Assembly (NCBI RefSeq): GCF_029504575.1
Contig: NZ_JAQFII010000002.1
Location: 186,001-250,000, forward strand
DNA length: 64,000 nt
From: Streptomyces sp. SPB162
GTDB lineage: Bacteria > Actinomycetota > Actinomycetes > Streptomycetales > Streptomycetaceae
Direction of reading: 5' to 3'
Shown piece by piece: positions 17,358 to 26,167 of this stretch (its first letter is position 1; the number at the start of each line of letters is the position of its first letter). The notes below the pieces were generated by a model. It had not been told where the DNA came from and did no database searches. It was given only the letters and a program-made list of their open reading frames with translations. A program made the position numbers and the translations under genes.

Positions 17358-18476
17358 CTACGGGTGGACCGGAGTCCCGTTCGACATCCGGTTCCCGCTC
17401 CACACGTTGCCCGCCCCGCCGGCGTTCCACTTCGCGACCGCGCCGTAGTGGCCGCTGTTGGGGTGGTACTGCGTCGAGAAGACGTTGTCGGTGATCTGGA
17501 TGCCCTTCGCGCCCGGCCCCCCGCCGTACAGCGCGTAGGAGCCGCCGGCCAGCCAGTTGTCGTCCACGACGGTGGTCAGGACGGCGCCGGTGTCGTCGTA
17601 CAGGCCGACGCTCGCGGTGCCGCCCTTCTCGACGCCGGTCGGGTTCAGCAGGGTGTTGTGCCGGATGATCAGTGGGGCTGAGCCGGCGCCGTCACTGATC
17701 ACCGCGTCGGTGTGGGCCCACTCGCCGCCCTGGTTGATGAACGGGACGATGTCATGCACGTAGTTGTCGTGCAGGTTCCCCTGCCCCATGGACAGCGAGT
17801 TGCTGAACACCGTGATCTCGCACCATCCCACCTCCACGGAGCTGCCACCCATGTTGGAGACCCCGTAGTCCTCGCCGCCGTTGTCCGGTCCCTTTCCCGG
17901 GATCCCGGTGATGGTCGAGTGCAGTACCCGCAGCCCGCTGAACTTCGGCCGCAAGTTGACACCCCACCAGTTCGTGGAGGTGATGCGGCTGTCGATGATG
18001 GTGACGTTGTTGGCGTAGATGTCGAGCGAACCGGTGATGTCCCAGCCGCGGATCACCGTGCCGTCCTTCGTGATGCTCAGCGCACCGGTGTTGTGCGGTT
18101 TGAGGGCGACGCGCGGCCCGGTGGTGGAGGCGTCGGGGAAGCCGCAGGCGCTGAACGACGCGCACGGCCCCGACGGTGCCGGCTTCCCGGTGCCCGGGCT
18201 CGTGCCCTTGCTGGTGGGGGGAGTCACGGTCGGCAGCGGCACCGGCGTCCCGCTGCCGGCTCCCGGCACGGTCGTGCCGGGGCTGGTGCCGGGCGAGGGC
18301 GCGGCGCCGTCGTCGGGGGGTGGCGTCCCTCCTGGACACGTCAGCGCGCTGTCCGGGCAGTCCGCGAGCGCGTGCTCCCCCATGCTGGAGCGGGTCGCCA
18401 GGAAGACCGTCAGTACGCCGGCCAACACCACCCCCGCCAGTAAGAACAGCAGTACGCGGCTTCTTCGTCGGAGCAT
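17358..18476 (-). CDS. membrane-anchored right-handed beta-helix protein (pectate-lyase-like)
   Basis: A protein of about 372 residues with an N-terminal anchor or signal (LRRRSRVLLFLLAGVVLAGV), then a Pro/Thr/Gly-rich linker (about 45-105). The rest is a parallel beta-helix: repeated strands with Asn/Ser ladders such as VIRGWDITGSLDIYANNVTI and NVFSTQYHPNSGHYGA. The fold is that of pectate lyases and other polysaccharide-binding or cleaving proteins. The ATG at 18,476 follows GAGGTGGG. Lying between flippase and acyltransferase genes, it may bind, modify or trim the exported polymer. I see no classic lyase active-site motif, so enzymatic activity is open. Confidence 0.7.
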   Translation of the reverse strand: MLRRRSRVLLFLLAGVVLAGVLTVFLATRSSMGEHALADCPDSALTCPGGTPPPDDGAAPSPGTSPGTTVPGAGSGTPVPLPTVTPPTSKGTSPGTGKPAPSGPCASFSACGFPDASTTGPRVALKPHNTGALSITKDGTVIRGWDITGSLDIYANNVTIIDSRITSTNWWGVNLRPKFSGLRVLHSTITGIPGKGPDNGGEDYGVSNMGGSSVEVGWCEITVFSNSLSMGQGNLHDNYVHDIVPFINQGGEWAHTDAVISDGAGSAPLIIRHNTLLNPTGVEKGGTASVGLYDDTGAVLTTVVDDNWLAGGSYALYGGGPGAKGIQITDNVFSTQYHPNSGHYGAVAKWNAGGAGNVWSGNRMSNGTPVHP

Positions 18477-18569
18477 GTGGCCCACCTCGTGGTCTGTCGT
18501 CGGCGCACCGTGCCGCTCCAGGCGCCCTGGTCGATGTCGTCGGGTCGTTCCTTCAGGTCGTTCATGACG

Positions 18570-20177
18570 TCACGCGATCTTCCGGTGCCGGCCGCCGCTG
18601 GGCGGGGTGCCACGCAGGAAGTCGCGGCTGGGCAGTACGCACAACACGTAGCCGGCCAGCGCGACGGTGCCGCCGGCCAGCAGCGCGGGCGTGCTGTCGC
18701 CGAGCCCCCGCTCCACGCCGAGGACGACCCCGGCCATGACGGCCCCGCCGAAGAAGGGCCAGGCGCAGGCTCTGGCCACCGTCCGCAGGCTGATGCCGCC
18801 GCGGCGCAGCGCGAACAGGAACACCGGCACCACCAGACCGCCCGCGACCAGGACATGGCCCCGGGCGACCCCGACGATGCCGTCGGCCCGCCCGGCGAAG
18901 ATCAGTACCGGGATGAGGGCGACGAGCCACAGCCCCTGCACCATGATCAGCGAACGCCGCTGCCCGATCGCGACCAGGCAGTCGTACGCCAGCTCGCAGC
19001 CGATGCGCGTCAGGCCGAGCACCATCAGCCAGGGCAGTGCCCCGGCGGCGGGCAGCCACTGCTCCCCGTAGACGAGCGTGACGATCGGGCCCGCGAGGAC
19101 CCCCAGCAGCACGCACAGGGGGACCGTGCCGGTGATCAGGACGCCCAGCGCGCGGCTGAACCCCTGGGCGAGCGCCTGCGGCGAGTCGGCCAGCCGGGAG
19201 AACCCGGCGAAGGAGACGCGGCGGGCCGCCTCGGAGATGATCCGCACGGGCCAGCCCGAGATGTTGAACGCGAGCACGTAGAAGCCGAGGGCCACTTTGT
19301 CGGTGGTCGAGCCGACCACCATCGTGTCCACGTTGACCACGCCGAGGGCCAGCATGCTCGCCCCCGCCAGCGGCAGCCCGAACCGCAGCAGCGCCCGCGC
19401 CTGTTCGGGGTTCCAGCCGAACCGCAGCGTCCCCGGCGCCGCCAGGCAGCATCCGACCAGCGCCGCGACGTTCCCCGCCACCGCTCCCCAGGCGAAGCTC
19501 ATCGCGCCCCACCCCTCGAAGGCCAGCAGCAGCGTCACGCCGGTGCTCAAGGCGAAGTTGAGCGCGTCGATGACCATCCGCTTGCCCTGGGCGAACTCGC
19601 GGGTGAGGAAACCGGCGGGCACCTGCGACAGCCCGTCGAGCACCACGCACACGCACATCACCCGCAGCACGCCGGAGGCTTCGGGTGAACCCAGCAGCCG
19701 CGCCACGGTCGGGGCCGCCAGGAACAGCGCCACGTAGAGCACGCAGCTGGAGATCGCGCTGAGGGTCAGCACGGTCGGTGCGAAGCGGCGGGCGTCGCCC
19801 TCCCAGCGCACGATGGCCAGCCCGACGCCCAGTTCGTTCGCGGACAGCAGGACCAGCAGCACGGTCTGGGCGATGCCGTAGACGCCCCACGCCGCCGGCC
19901 CCAGGACGAAGCGCGCCAGGATGATCCCCGTCGCGAAGTTGCCCAGCCGCATGACGACGGTGTTGATCAGGCTCCACCGGGCGGCCGACCTGACCTTCTG
20001 CCCCAGCGACGGCACGGCCGGCGCGGCGTCTGCGGCGTCGACGGCGTCGACGTCAGTGGCGGAGTGCAGTGCGACGTCGACGGCGGAGTCGTGGGAAGCC
20101 GGCACCGGCGTGTCGGGTGTGCCGGTCGTACCGGGCGGTTCGCCGGCCGTCGGGGCCGTTACGTGTGCCCTTTCCAT
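18570..20177 (-). CDS. Wzx-like polysaccharide flippase (MOP superfamily)
   Basis: A polytopic protein of 535 residues with 12 or more predicted transmembrane helices and a disordered N-terminal tail of about 60 residues. ARWSLINTVVMRLGNFATGI opens the transporter core, typical of the polysaccharide branch of the MOP superfamily. The ATG at 20,177 has a strong AAGGAG site. It is expected to flip lipid-linked repeat units outward so the Wzy/ligase-type protein can use them. Its gene lies directly downstream of a Wzz gene, the usual partnership in Wzx/Wzy pathways. Confidence 0.82.
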   Translation of the reverse strand: MERAHVTAPTAGEPPGTTGTPDTPVPASHDSAVDVALHSATDVDAVDAADAAPAVPSLGQKVRSAARWSLINTVVMRLGNFATGIILARFVLGPAAWGVYGIAQTVLLVLLSANELGVGLAIVRWEGDARRFAPTVLTLSAISSCVLYVALFLAAPTVARLLGSPEASGVLRVMCVCVVLDGLSQVPAGFLTREFAQGKRMVIDALNFALSTGVTLLLAFEGWGAMSFAWGAVAGNVAALVGCCLAAPGTLRFGWNPEQARALLRFGLPLAGASMLALGVVNVDTMVVGSTTDKVALGFYVLAFNISGWPVRIISEAARRVSFAGFSRLADSPQALAQGFSRALGVLITGTVPLCVLLGVLAGPIVTLVYGEQWLPAAGALPWLMVLGLTRIGCELAYDCLVAIGQRRSLIMVQGLWLVALIPVLIFAGRADGIVGVARGHVLVAGGLVVPVFLFALRRGGISLRTVARACAWPFFGGAVMAGVVLGVERGLGDSTPALLAGGTVALAGYVLCVLPSRDFLRGTPPSGGRHRKIA

Positions 20178-20216
20178 GTAACGACTCCTTGTCGAGTGAC
20201 TCGCGGGATGCGCGGG

Positions 20217-21068
20217 TCACACAAATCGGTGCGCTTCTGTCTCGCTCGCCGAGGCATCGGGTTCCTCCGCCGGCTTCGACCAGCGGGGCGCCGGCCGGGC
20301 CGCCGCACCGGACTGGCCGGCAACCTGCCCCGCCGGCTGCTCCGCGTCCGGTCGGGCACGCGCCGGCTGCGCGGTGGCCGGGGGGTCGGCGACCGGCGGC
20401 TTCTCCGGTTGCTCGTCCGCCATGTCACCGGCGGAAGGTTTCTCCCCGTCGGCGGGCACCGCGACGGTCCGTGGCCGCCGCCGGGCCTCGACGAAGAACG
20501 TGGCCACCATGCTGGAGACGAAGCCCAGCCCGGCCGCCATGATGAGGTATTCCAGCCGCGTCTTGGTCTGGGCCACCGGATTCTGCGGCGGCACGATCGT
20601 CGTCATGCGGATCATGGCGTTCGCAGCGACCGACTGGTCCGTCTGGAACTTCTTCAGCCGGCTCTCGGCGTACTCGGTCAGGATCTTGTCCGACGTCAGG
20701 ACGGCGTCCGGGTCGGTGCCGGTCACGGTGAGCCACATCAACGGGCCCTGCGCGTTGTCGGCGATCTTCGCCTCGTAGATCCCGGTGACGCCCCGCGCCT
20801 TGAGGTCCGCGATCGAGGCGTCGGAGTTGAGGTTGCGGGCGAGGCTGTCCGCCATCCCGGTCAACGAGGTCTGGGTGCTCAGGAACGGGTTGCCGTCGAA
20901 GGCGAGGGTGGCCTTCTGGGAGTTGAGGAGTCCCACCGTGCTCTGCGACTGGTACTTGATCGGCACGACCGCGTACACGCCGGCGATCAGAGCCGCGGTG
21001 AGCAGCAGTCCGGGCAGCAGGACGTACCAGCGCCTGCGCATGACCCGGCAGATCTCTGCGAGATCCAT
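20217..21068 (-). CDS. Wzz-like chain-length determinant
   Basis: A polysaccharide co-polymerase of 283 residues. LAEICRVMRRRWYVLLPGLL leads into the first membrane helix. An extracytoplasmic region follows, then PPQNPVAQTKTRLEYLIMAA, the Pro-rich segment before the second helix. The tail is a disordered Pro/Ala/Glu-rich cytoplasmic stretch of about 80 residues without a Walker motif, so no BY-kinase is attached. The ATG at 21,068 follows GAGGGGGAAC; a longer frame to 21,191 is unsupported. It resembles the N-terminal half of the Wzz-ligase fusion at 10,767, which suggests duplication within the locus. Confidence 0.8.
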   Translation of the reverse strand: MDLAEICRVMRRRWYVLLPGLLLTAALIAGVYAVVPIKYQSQSTVGLLNSQKATLAFDGNPFLSTQTSLTGMADSLARNLNSDASIADLKARGVTGIYEAKIADNAQGPLMWLTVTGTDPDAVLTSDKILTEYAESRLKKFQTDQSVAANAMIRMTTIVPPQNPVAQTKTRLEYLIMAAGLGFVSSMVATFFVEARRRPRTVAVPADGEKPSAGDMADEQPEKPPVADPPATAQPARARPDAEQPAGQVAGQSGAAARPAPRWSKPAEEPDASASETEAHRFV

Positions 21069-21220
21069 GGTGTTCCCCCTCGCGGCCCACATCGTGGGTA
21101 TCGCGCGCCGCGACCCGCGCGGCACTGTCGTATCCGTTCCGTTCGCCGGCCCGCCCCCGTGCCGACTGTGATCGAGCATATGGCGCATCACGACCGGGTG
21201 CGGCCAGTTCCGGCCCCCTT

Positions 21221-21246
21221 CGGGCGGCCGTCCCCGCGGCCGCCCG
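21221..21246 (-). terminator. hairpin downstream of the 2-epimerase gene
   Basis: A perfect 10-bp stem (21,221-21,230 with 21,237-21,246) lies about 20 bp past the epimerase stop. It suggests the Wzz/Wzx genes further along have their own promoter in the 196-bp gap. Confidence 0.5.
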
Positions 21247-21264
21247 ACCCCGTCCGAACGGCAT

Positions 21265-22386
21265 CTAGACCGAGTCCGCCGAATCCCGCAGGTCGGTGGG
21301 TCTGGGCCGGCTGCGCGCGGTGCCGCCCTCCAGCAGCACGTCGGCGATGCGGTCGCTGGCGTGCCCGTCCCACAACTGCGGGCAGCGGGCCGCGGGCGGG
21401 TCGTCGAGCACCCGGTTGACCGTGGCGACGATCCGCTCCGGATCCCGGCCCGCCAGGACGTTGGTGCCCTGCTCGACGGTGATCGGCCGCTCCGTGTTGT
21501 CCCGCAGCGTCACGCACGGCACGCCCAGCGCGGTGGTCTCCTCCTGGATGCCGCCCGAGTCGGTCAGCACGACGCGGGCGGAGTCCTGCAGGGCGATGAA
21601 GTCGAGGTACCCGGCCGCCGGCACGAGCCGGATCCCGCCGGGCACGCCCAGTTCGGCCAGCCGGTCGGCCGCCCGCGGGTGCACGGGCAGCAGCAGCGGA
21701 ACGCGGTCGGCGATCTCGCCGAGCGCCTTCAACAGCGCGGTGAGCGAGGCCGGATCGTCCACGTTGGCCGGCCGGTGCAGGGTGACCAGGCCGTACTCGC
21801 CCCGCCGCAGCCCGTACCGCTCCAGCACGTCCGAGGCCCTGGCCCGTTCCAGGTTGGCCAGCAAGGTGTCGATCATGACGTTGCCGACGACGTGGATCTG
21901 GTCGTCCCGGTACCCCTCGGCGCGCAGGTTCACCGCGGCGTCGGGCGACGGGGCCAGCAGATAGTCACTGACCCGGTCGGTGGCGACGCGGTTGACCTCC
22001 TCGGGCATGCTCCAGTCGCGACTGCGCAGACCGGCCTCGACGTGGGCCAGCAGCGGGCCGGCCTTCGCGGTGACCAGGGCGCAGGCGAGGGTGGAGTTGA
22101 TGTCCCCGACCACCACCACCGCGTCCGGTGCCACCTCGTCGAGCAGCGGCTCGAAGGCCGCCATCACCCGGCCGGTCTGCACGGCGTGCGTGCCCGAGCC
22201 GACGCCGAGGAACCGGTCGGGCGGACGGATGCCGAGGTCGCGGAAGAACACGTCGTTCATGGACTCGTCGTAGTGCTGCCCGGTGTGGACCAGGACCACT
22301 TCGGCGCCGCGGCGCTCCAAGGCGTCCATCACCGGTTTGATCTTCATGTAGTTGGGTCGCGCTCCGGCGACGCAGATGATCCGCAC
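21265..22386 (-). CDS. wecB: non-hydrolysing UDP-N-acetylglucosamine 2-epimerase (WecB/WbpI-like)
   Basis: A cytoplasmic epimerase of 373 residues interconverting UDP-GlcNAc and UDP-ManNAc, or the 2,3-diacetamido uronate equivalents in the WbpI branch. It opens IICVAGARPNYMKIKPVMDA. HTGQHYDESMNDVFF, GDINSTLACAL and HVEAGLRS (catalytic acidic and His residues) follow, then DSGGIQEETTALGVPC, the UDP-binding loop. The start is GTG at 22,386. It lies 3 bp after the dehydrogenase gene in one operon. Family is certain; which UDP-sugar it takes is inferred from neighbours. Confidence 0.92.
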   Translation of the reverse strand: MRIICVAGARPNYMKIKPVMDALERRGAEVVLVHTGQHYDESMNDVFFRDLGIRPPDRFLGVGSGTHAVQTGRVMAAFEPLLDEVAPDAVVVVGDINSTLACALVTAKAGPLLAHVEAGLRSRDWSMPEEVNRVATDRVSDYLLAPSPDAAVNLRAEGYRDDQIHVVGNVMIDTLLANLERARASDVLERYGLRRGEYGLVTLHRPANVDDPASLTALLKALGEIADRVPLLLPVHPRAADRLAELGVPGGIRLVPAAGYLDFIALQDSARVVLTDSGGIQEETTALGVPCVTLRDNTERPITVEQGTNVLAGRDPERIVATVNRVLDDPPAARCPQLWDGHASDRIADVLLEGGTARSRPRPTDLRDSADSV

Positions 22387-22389
22387 GGG

Positions 22390-23649
22390 TCAGAGCACCT
22401 CGATCGTGGGTCCGGAGGAGAGCTTGCGGCGGCAGTCGAGGACGAAGGACGCGTGCGCGGTGACCAGGTCGTAGTCGAAGGAGTCGTGGTCGGTGAGGAG
22501 GACCACCACATCGGCCGCCGCGATCTCTTTGCGGGTCGGCTCCACCCGGGTGACGCGCGGGTCGATCGCCATGCTCTCCACCACGTGCGGGTCCGCCGCC
22601 CGGACCTTGGCGCCCATGGTGAGCAGCAGCTGCGAGATCCGCAGCGCCGGCGATTCGCGGGCGTCGCCGGTGTTCTTCTTGTAGGCCAGCCCCAGCAGCA
22701 GGACCCGCGAGCCGTTCACGCTGCGGCGCTTGGTGTTGAGCGCGTCGATGACCCGGCGCGTCACGTACTCGGGCATGTGGCCGTTGATGTCGTTGGCCAG
22801 CTCCACGAAGCGGAAGGACTGGCCCAGTTCGCGCTGCACCCGCCAGGACAGGTAGGAGGGGTCGATGGGCAGGCAGTGCCCGCCGACGCCGGGCCCCGGC
22901 GTGAACTTCATGAACCCGAACGGCTTGCTCGACGCCGCGTCGATGGCCTGCCAGACGTCGATGTCCAGGTGGCGCGCGAACATCGCTATCTCGTTGACCA
23001 GCGCGATGTTCACATGCCGGAACGTGTTCTCCAGCAGCTTGGCCAGTTCGGCCTCCTTCGGCGAACCGACCGGCACCGTCGTGTCGACCAGGTCGTCGTA
23101 GAAGCCCTGCACCGCCTTCAACGACGCCGCGTCGACGCCCGAGACGACCTTCGGCGTCTGCTGGAAGCCCCACACGGGGTTGCCGGGGTCGATGCGTTCG
23201 GGGCTGTAGCCGAGATGGAAGTCCGCTCCGGCGGTCAGGCCGGAACCGTCCTCCAACAGCGGCCCGAACAGCTCCTGCGTCGTGCCCGGGTACGTGGTCG
23301 ACTCCAGGACGACCGTGGCGCCGGGGCGCAGGTAACGCGCCAGAGTGCGCGCCGACTCCTCGATGTAGCGCAGGTCCGGCACCCCTTCGTGCAGCGGCGT
23401 CGGGACGGTCACCACCGCGACGTCGAAGCCGCCGCAGTCCCGGGCCGACTCGCTCGCCCGGTACGCGCCACTGGCCGTGACGGCGCGCAGCCGCTCGGAG
23501 GAGACGTCCTCGACGTAGGACTCCCCCGCGGCCAGGCTCTTCACCCGCTGGGTCGCCACGTCGTAGCCGATCACCTCGTGACCGACCTCGGCGGCCCGGA
23601 CGGCCAGTGGCAGCCCGACATACCCCTGTCCCACCACGACGACGCGCAT
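22390..23649 (-). CDS. UDP-HexNAc 6-dehydrogenase (WecC/WbpA-like)
   Basis: A nucleotide-sugar dehydrogenase of 419 residues that oxidises C6 of UDP-GlcNAc or UDP-ManNAc to the uronate with two NAD+. VVVVGQGYVGLPLAVRAAEV is the Rossmann site. VESTTYPGTT-type and GFMKFTPGPGVGGHCLPIDP contain the catalytic thioester cysteine (GGHCLP). GLAYKKNTGDARESPAL is the C-terminal NAD/UDP domain signature. The ATG at 23,649 has AGGAGGT and overlaps the preceding stop (TGATG). With the 2-epimerase it forms a ManNAcA or related pathway. Confidence 0.9.
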   Translation of the reverse strand: MRVVVVGQGYVGLPLAVRAAEVGHEVIGYDVATQRVKSLAAGESYVEDVSSERLRAVTASGAYRASESARDCGGFDVAVVTVPTPLHEGVPDLRYIEESARTLARYLRPGATVVLESTTYPGTTQELFGPLLEDGSGLTAGADFHLGYSPERIDPGNPVWGFQQTPKVVSGVDAASLKAVQGFYDDLVDTTVPVGSPKEAELAKLLENTFRHVNIALVNEIAMFARHLDIDVWQAIDAASSKPFGFMKFTPGPGVGGHCLPIDPSYLSWRVQRELGQSFRFVELANDINGHMPEYVTRRVIDALNTKRRSVNGSRVLLLGLAYKKNTGDARESPALRISQLLLTMGAKVRAADPHVVESMAIDPRVTRVEPTRKEIAAADVVVLLTDHDSFDYDLVTAHASFVLDCRRKLSSGPTIEVL

Positions 23650-24416
23650 CAGTACCTCCTGTTGGCGAAACCGGTTGCCGGTGTGCGGTGGATGAGTTCC
23701 CGCGCCGTCATGACGAGGAAGAGGGCGTTGGTGGTGAAGTACCGCTTGCCCAGCCGCCGGGGCTCCTGCAGCGTGCGGTAGAGCCATTCGAGGCCCATGC
23801 GCTGCCAGCGTTCGGGTGCGCGTTTGGTGATGCCGGCCAGGATGTCGAAGGAGCCGCCCACGCCGTGCACGACATGCGCGTCGGTGCGCTTGCCGTAACC
23901 GGCGGTGAAGTTCTCCTTCTTGGGCGAGGTCATGCCGAGGAAGAGCAGTTGGGCGCGACTGTCGGCGATGGCGTCGGCGACGGCCTCCTGCTCGGTGTCG
24001 GCGAAGTACCCGTTGCGGCTGCCGGCCACCCGCAGGGCGGGGAAGCGCGCGCCGACCTGCTCCAGCATCAGCTGCAGCACCTCCTGCTTGGCGCCGAGGA
24101 AGTACACGGACAGGTCCGCCTTCTCGGCCGCCGCCAGCAGGCGCATGAACAGGTCGATGCCCGCCACCCGTTCGGGCAGCGGTGTCCGCAGCAGCCTGCC
24201 GGCCCACACGACCGCCTGGCCGTCGGCCAGGACGAGGTCGCAGCCGGCGACCGCGTGGGCGAGCCGGGGATCGCGCCGCATGTTCACCAGCTTCGCGGCG
24301 TTCACCATCCCGATCTCGAGCTGTTCCTCGTCGCGCACCGCGTCCAGGCAGCGCTGAACCGTTTCGTCCATGGTCATCGCGTCCAGTGGGACGCCGAACA
24401 TCGTCTGCCGCTTCAT
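23649..24416 (-). CDS. WecG/TagA/CpsF-family glycosyltransferase (GT26)
   Basis: A GT26 enzyme of 255 residues. Members transfer ManNAc or ManNAcA from UDP onto polyprenyl-diphospho-GlcNAc at the inner membrane. VNAAKLVNMRRDPRLAHAV and LVLADGQAVVWAGRLL carry the conserved catalytic region, and GSRNGYF, LLFLGMTSPKKENFT and GVGGSFDILAG follow. The C-terminal basic helices (EWLYRTLQEPRRLGKRYF) attach to the membrane. It is coupled to the dehydrogenase gene (TGATG) and to the preceding gene (ATGA). A WecG role fits the adjacent WecB/WecC-like genes. Confidence 0.9.
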   Translation of the reverse strand: MKRQTMFGVPLDAMTMDETVQRCLDAVRDEEQLEIGMVNAAKLVNMRRDPRLAHAVAGCDLVLADGQAVVWAGRLLRTPLPERVAGIDLFMRLLAAAEKADLSVYFLGAKQEVLQLMLEQVGARFPALRVAGSRNGYFADTEQEAVADAIADSRAQLLFLGMTSPKKENFTAGYGKRTDAHVVHGVGGSFDILAGITKRAPERWQRMGLEWLYRTLQEPRRLGKRYFTTNALFLVMTARELIHRTPATGFANRRY

Positions 24417-25592
24417 CGGTGCGCTCCCCCGAGCCAGGCGTGCAACATCCAGCCGAACTCGTACGGCCGGCATTCGCGGTCCACCGCGGCCGGCCGGAAG
24501 AACCGGTCCAGCGGGGTGAGCCGCGCTTTCGGAACGACGCGGGTGCTCAGCCCACGGGCGGCGCGCACGGCCTTCTTCGGGTCGCCCCGGTAGACCTTGC
24601 GCCAGGTGACCCCGAGCTCGTCGAGGATCAACGGCTCGGCCACGGCGCCCGCTTCGGCTGAAGCGGTCAGCTCCGGTACGTCCGTCATCCAGCGCAACCC
24701 GCCGCGGATCGCCGCGGAGAAGTCGGTGCCTCCCGCGTCCGCGAGGTCGAACAGCGCGGTCGGGGCCATCGCGTGCTGGTGGACGCTGTAGACGGGATAG
24801 CCCTCCACGACCCCCGCCCGGCGCGCGTCGTAGTGCCACCACCACTGGCCGCCGTCGCCCTGCAGGGCGCAGATGCGGGCCGCACACGCCTCGGACGCGG
24901 CGAGCGCCTGCGGGTCGCCGCCGCCACTGGCGTGGGCGCGGGCCAGTGCCTGCAGCGGGTAGGTCTGGTCGGCGAAGCAGGCCACGTGCGAGCGGTACCA
25001 GGGCACCAGGCCGGGCCCGGTGGCGTGCGGGAACAGCGGGCTGTCGCCGATCCTGGCCCGCAGCAGCCGGTCACGGGCGGCGGTGAGACGTTTCTCCACG
25101 TCCACCGTGCCGCGCGCGGCCGCCAGTGCGGACAGCACCCACGCCGCCTCGACCGTGTACTGCGGCCGGCCCGCCACGTCGAGAGCGGCGACCCGCTCCA
25201 AGGCGTCCGACAGTTTGGGATGGCCGGTCTCGGCGGCGGCCCAGGCGATCAGGGCCGCGTCGCCGAGGTTGCGCACCGCGGGCAGCCGCTGGACCAGCAG
25301 TCCGGTGAACTCCTCGGCGTTGTGACCGCCCAGGACGGCGAGCTGTCGCTTCTCGGGCAGGTACTGGGCGCCCAGCACGGTGATCGCCGCGTACCGGGTG
25401 CTCGTCCCGCGCTGCTCCAGCCGCCAGGTTCCGTCGGGAGCGGCGGTTCCCGCCCGGGTGAAGACGAAGGTGTCGCCGCCGGGGACGTACATCCCCGGCA
25501 GCCCCGGCCTCGGCCACCGTGAGGAGGCGTTCGGCCAGAGTGTGCAGCGGCCGGTCCGCGGCCGCGAGGGCGTCGAGTCGTGTCGCGGTCAT
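24413..25592 (-). pseudogene. unidentified all-helical protein of the polysaccharide operon, frameshifted
   Basis: I do not recognise the family. The product begins TATRLDALAAADRPL and runs to about residue 33. The frame then shifts at a C4 run (25,493-25,496) and continues MYVPGGDTFVFTRAG to the stop. Removing one C gives about 392 residues. The sequence is rich in amphipathic helices with QW-like segments (DGGQWWWHYDARR, YPVYSVHQHAMAP), recalling (alpha/alpha) toroids of glycoside-processing enzymes or cyclases. No signal peptide or membrane helix is seen. Its stop overlaps the GT26 start (ATGA), so it works with the ManNAcA genes. Function is unknown. Confidence 0.65.
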
Positions 25593-26167
25593 CGCAGCCC
25601 CACCCCGCTCCCGCACCTGGCAGGGCGAAGTGCGGTCGTTCCGGTGCGAGTTGAGCTCGGTCCGGTGCGGATCGTTGGTTCGTTCCGTGGATCAGGCCGT
25701 CGGTCCTCCCGACGGCGGCCGCCGAGCGCACCCGGCGAATCGGGTGCGACGGTGAGACGTCTGCGCGGACCACCTGTGTCCGAGCGGTGCGGCTCTGGCA
25801 CACCTACCCCCCCTTTGGTCTCTCCTGGTTCTGACGTGCGGTTCTCGCTCCGCGGAGAGGGGCGTGCGGGACGCCGCCCGGGCCGGCCCGCCGGCATCGC
25901 CCCACCGATGCCGTGCGCCGTCGAACGTCGCACTGTCTGCGCCCGGTTCCGACCCTGTGCCGGAGCCGGGCGCGCCTGAACAGGCAGCATCCGTCGAAGC
26001 GGTTCTCACTTCGACCTCACTGCCCCAGGTGCCCCCACCGCGTACAAACCCCCACTGCGCACCGCTTGTTGGGTGCTCAGCTCGCGCGTACATACACACG
26101 GTATGCCTACGGATGTTCGCTGATTAGCGTTTTGAGGAAATGGCGTACGCAACCTCAACGCGCCGCG
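25593..26167. other. 575-bp intergenic region, promoter side of the minus-strand glycan operon
   Basis: I see no supportable gene. It holds an 8-bp hairpin (25,696-25,703 with 25,709-25,716) in the probable leader. There is an AT-richer patch at 26,088-26,150 and a TTGAGG/CCTCAA inverted repeat (26,132-26,137, 26,153-26,158) that could weakly end the acyltransferase transcript. The main promoter for the genes from 25,592 leftward probably lies here, but I cannot assign -35 and -10 boxes. Confidence 0.5.
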
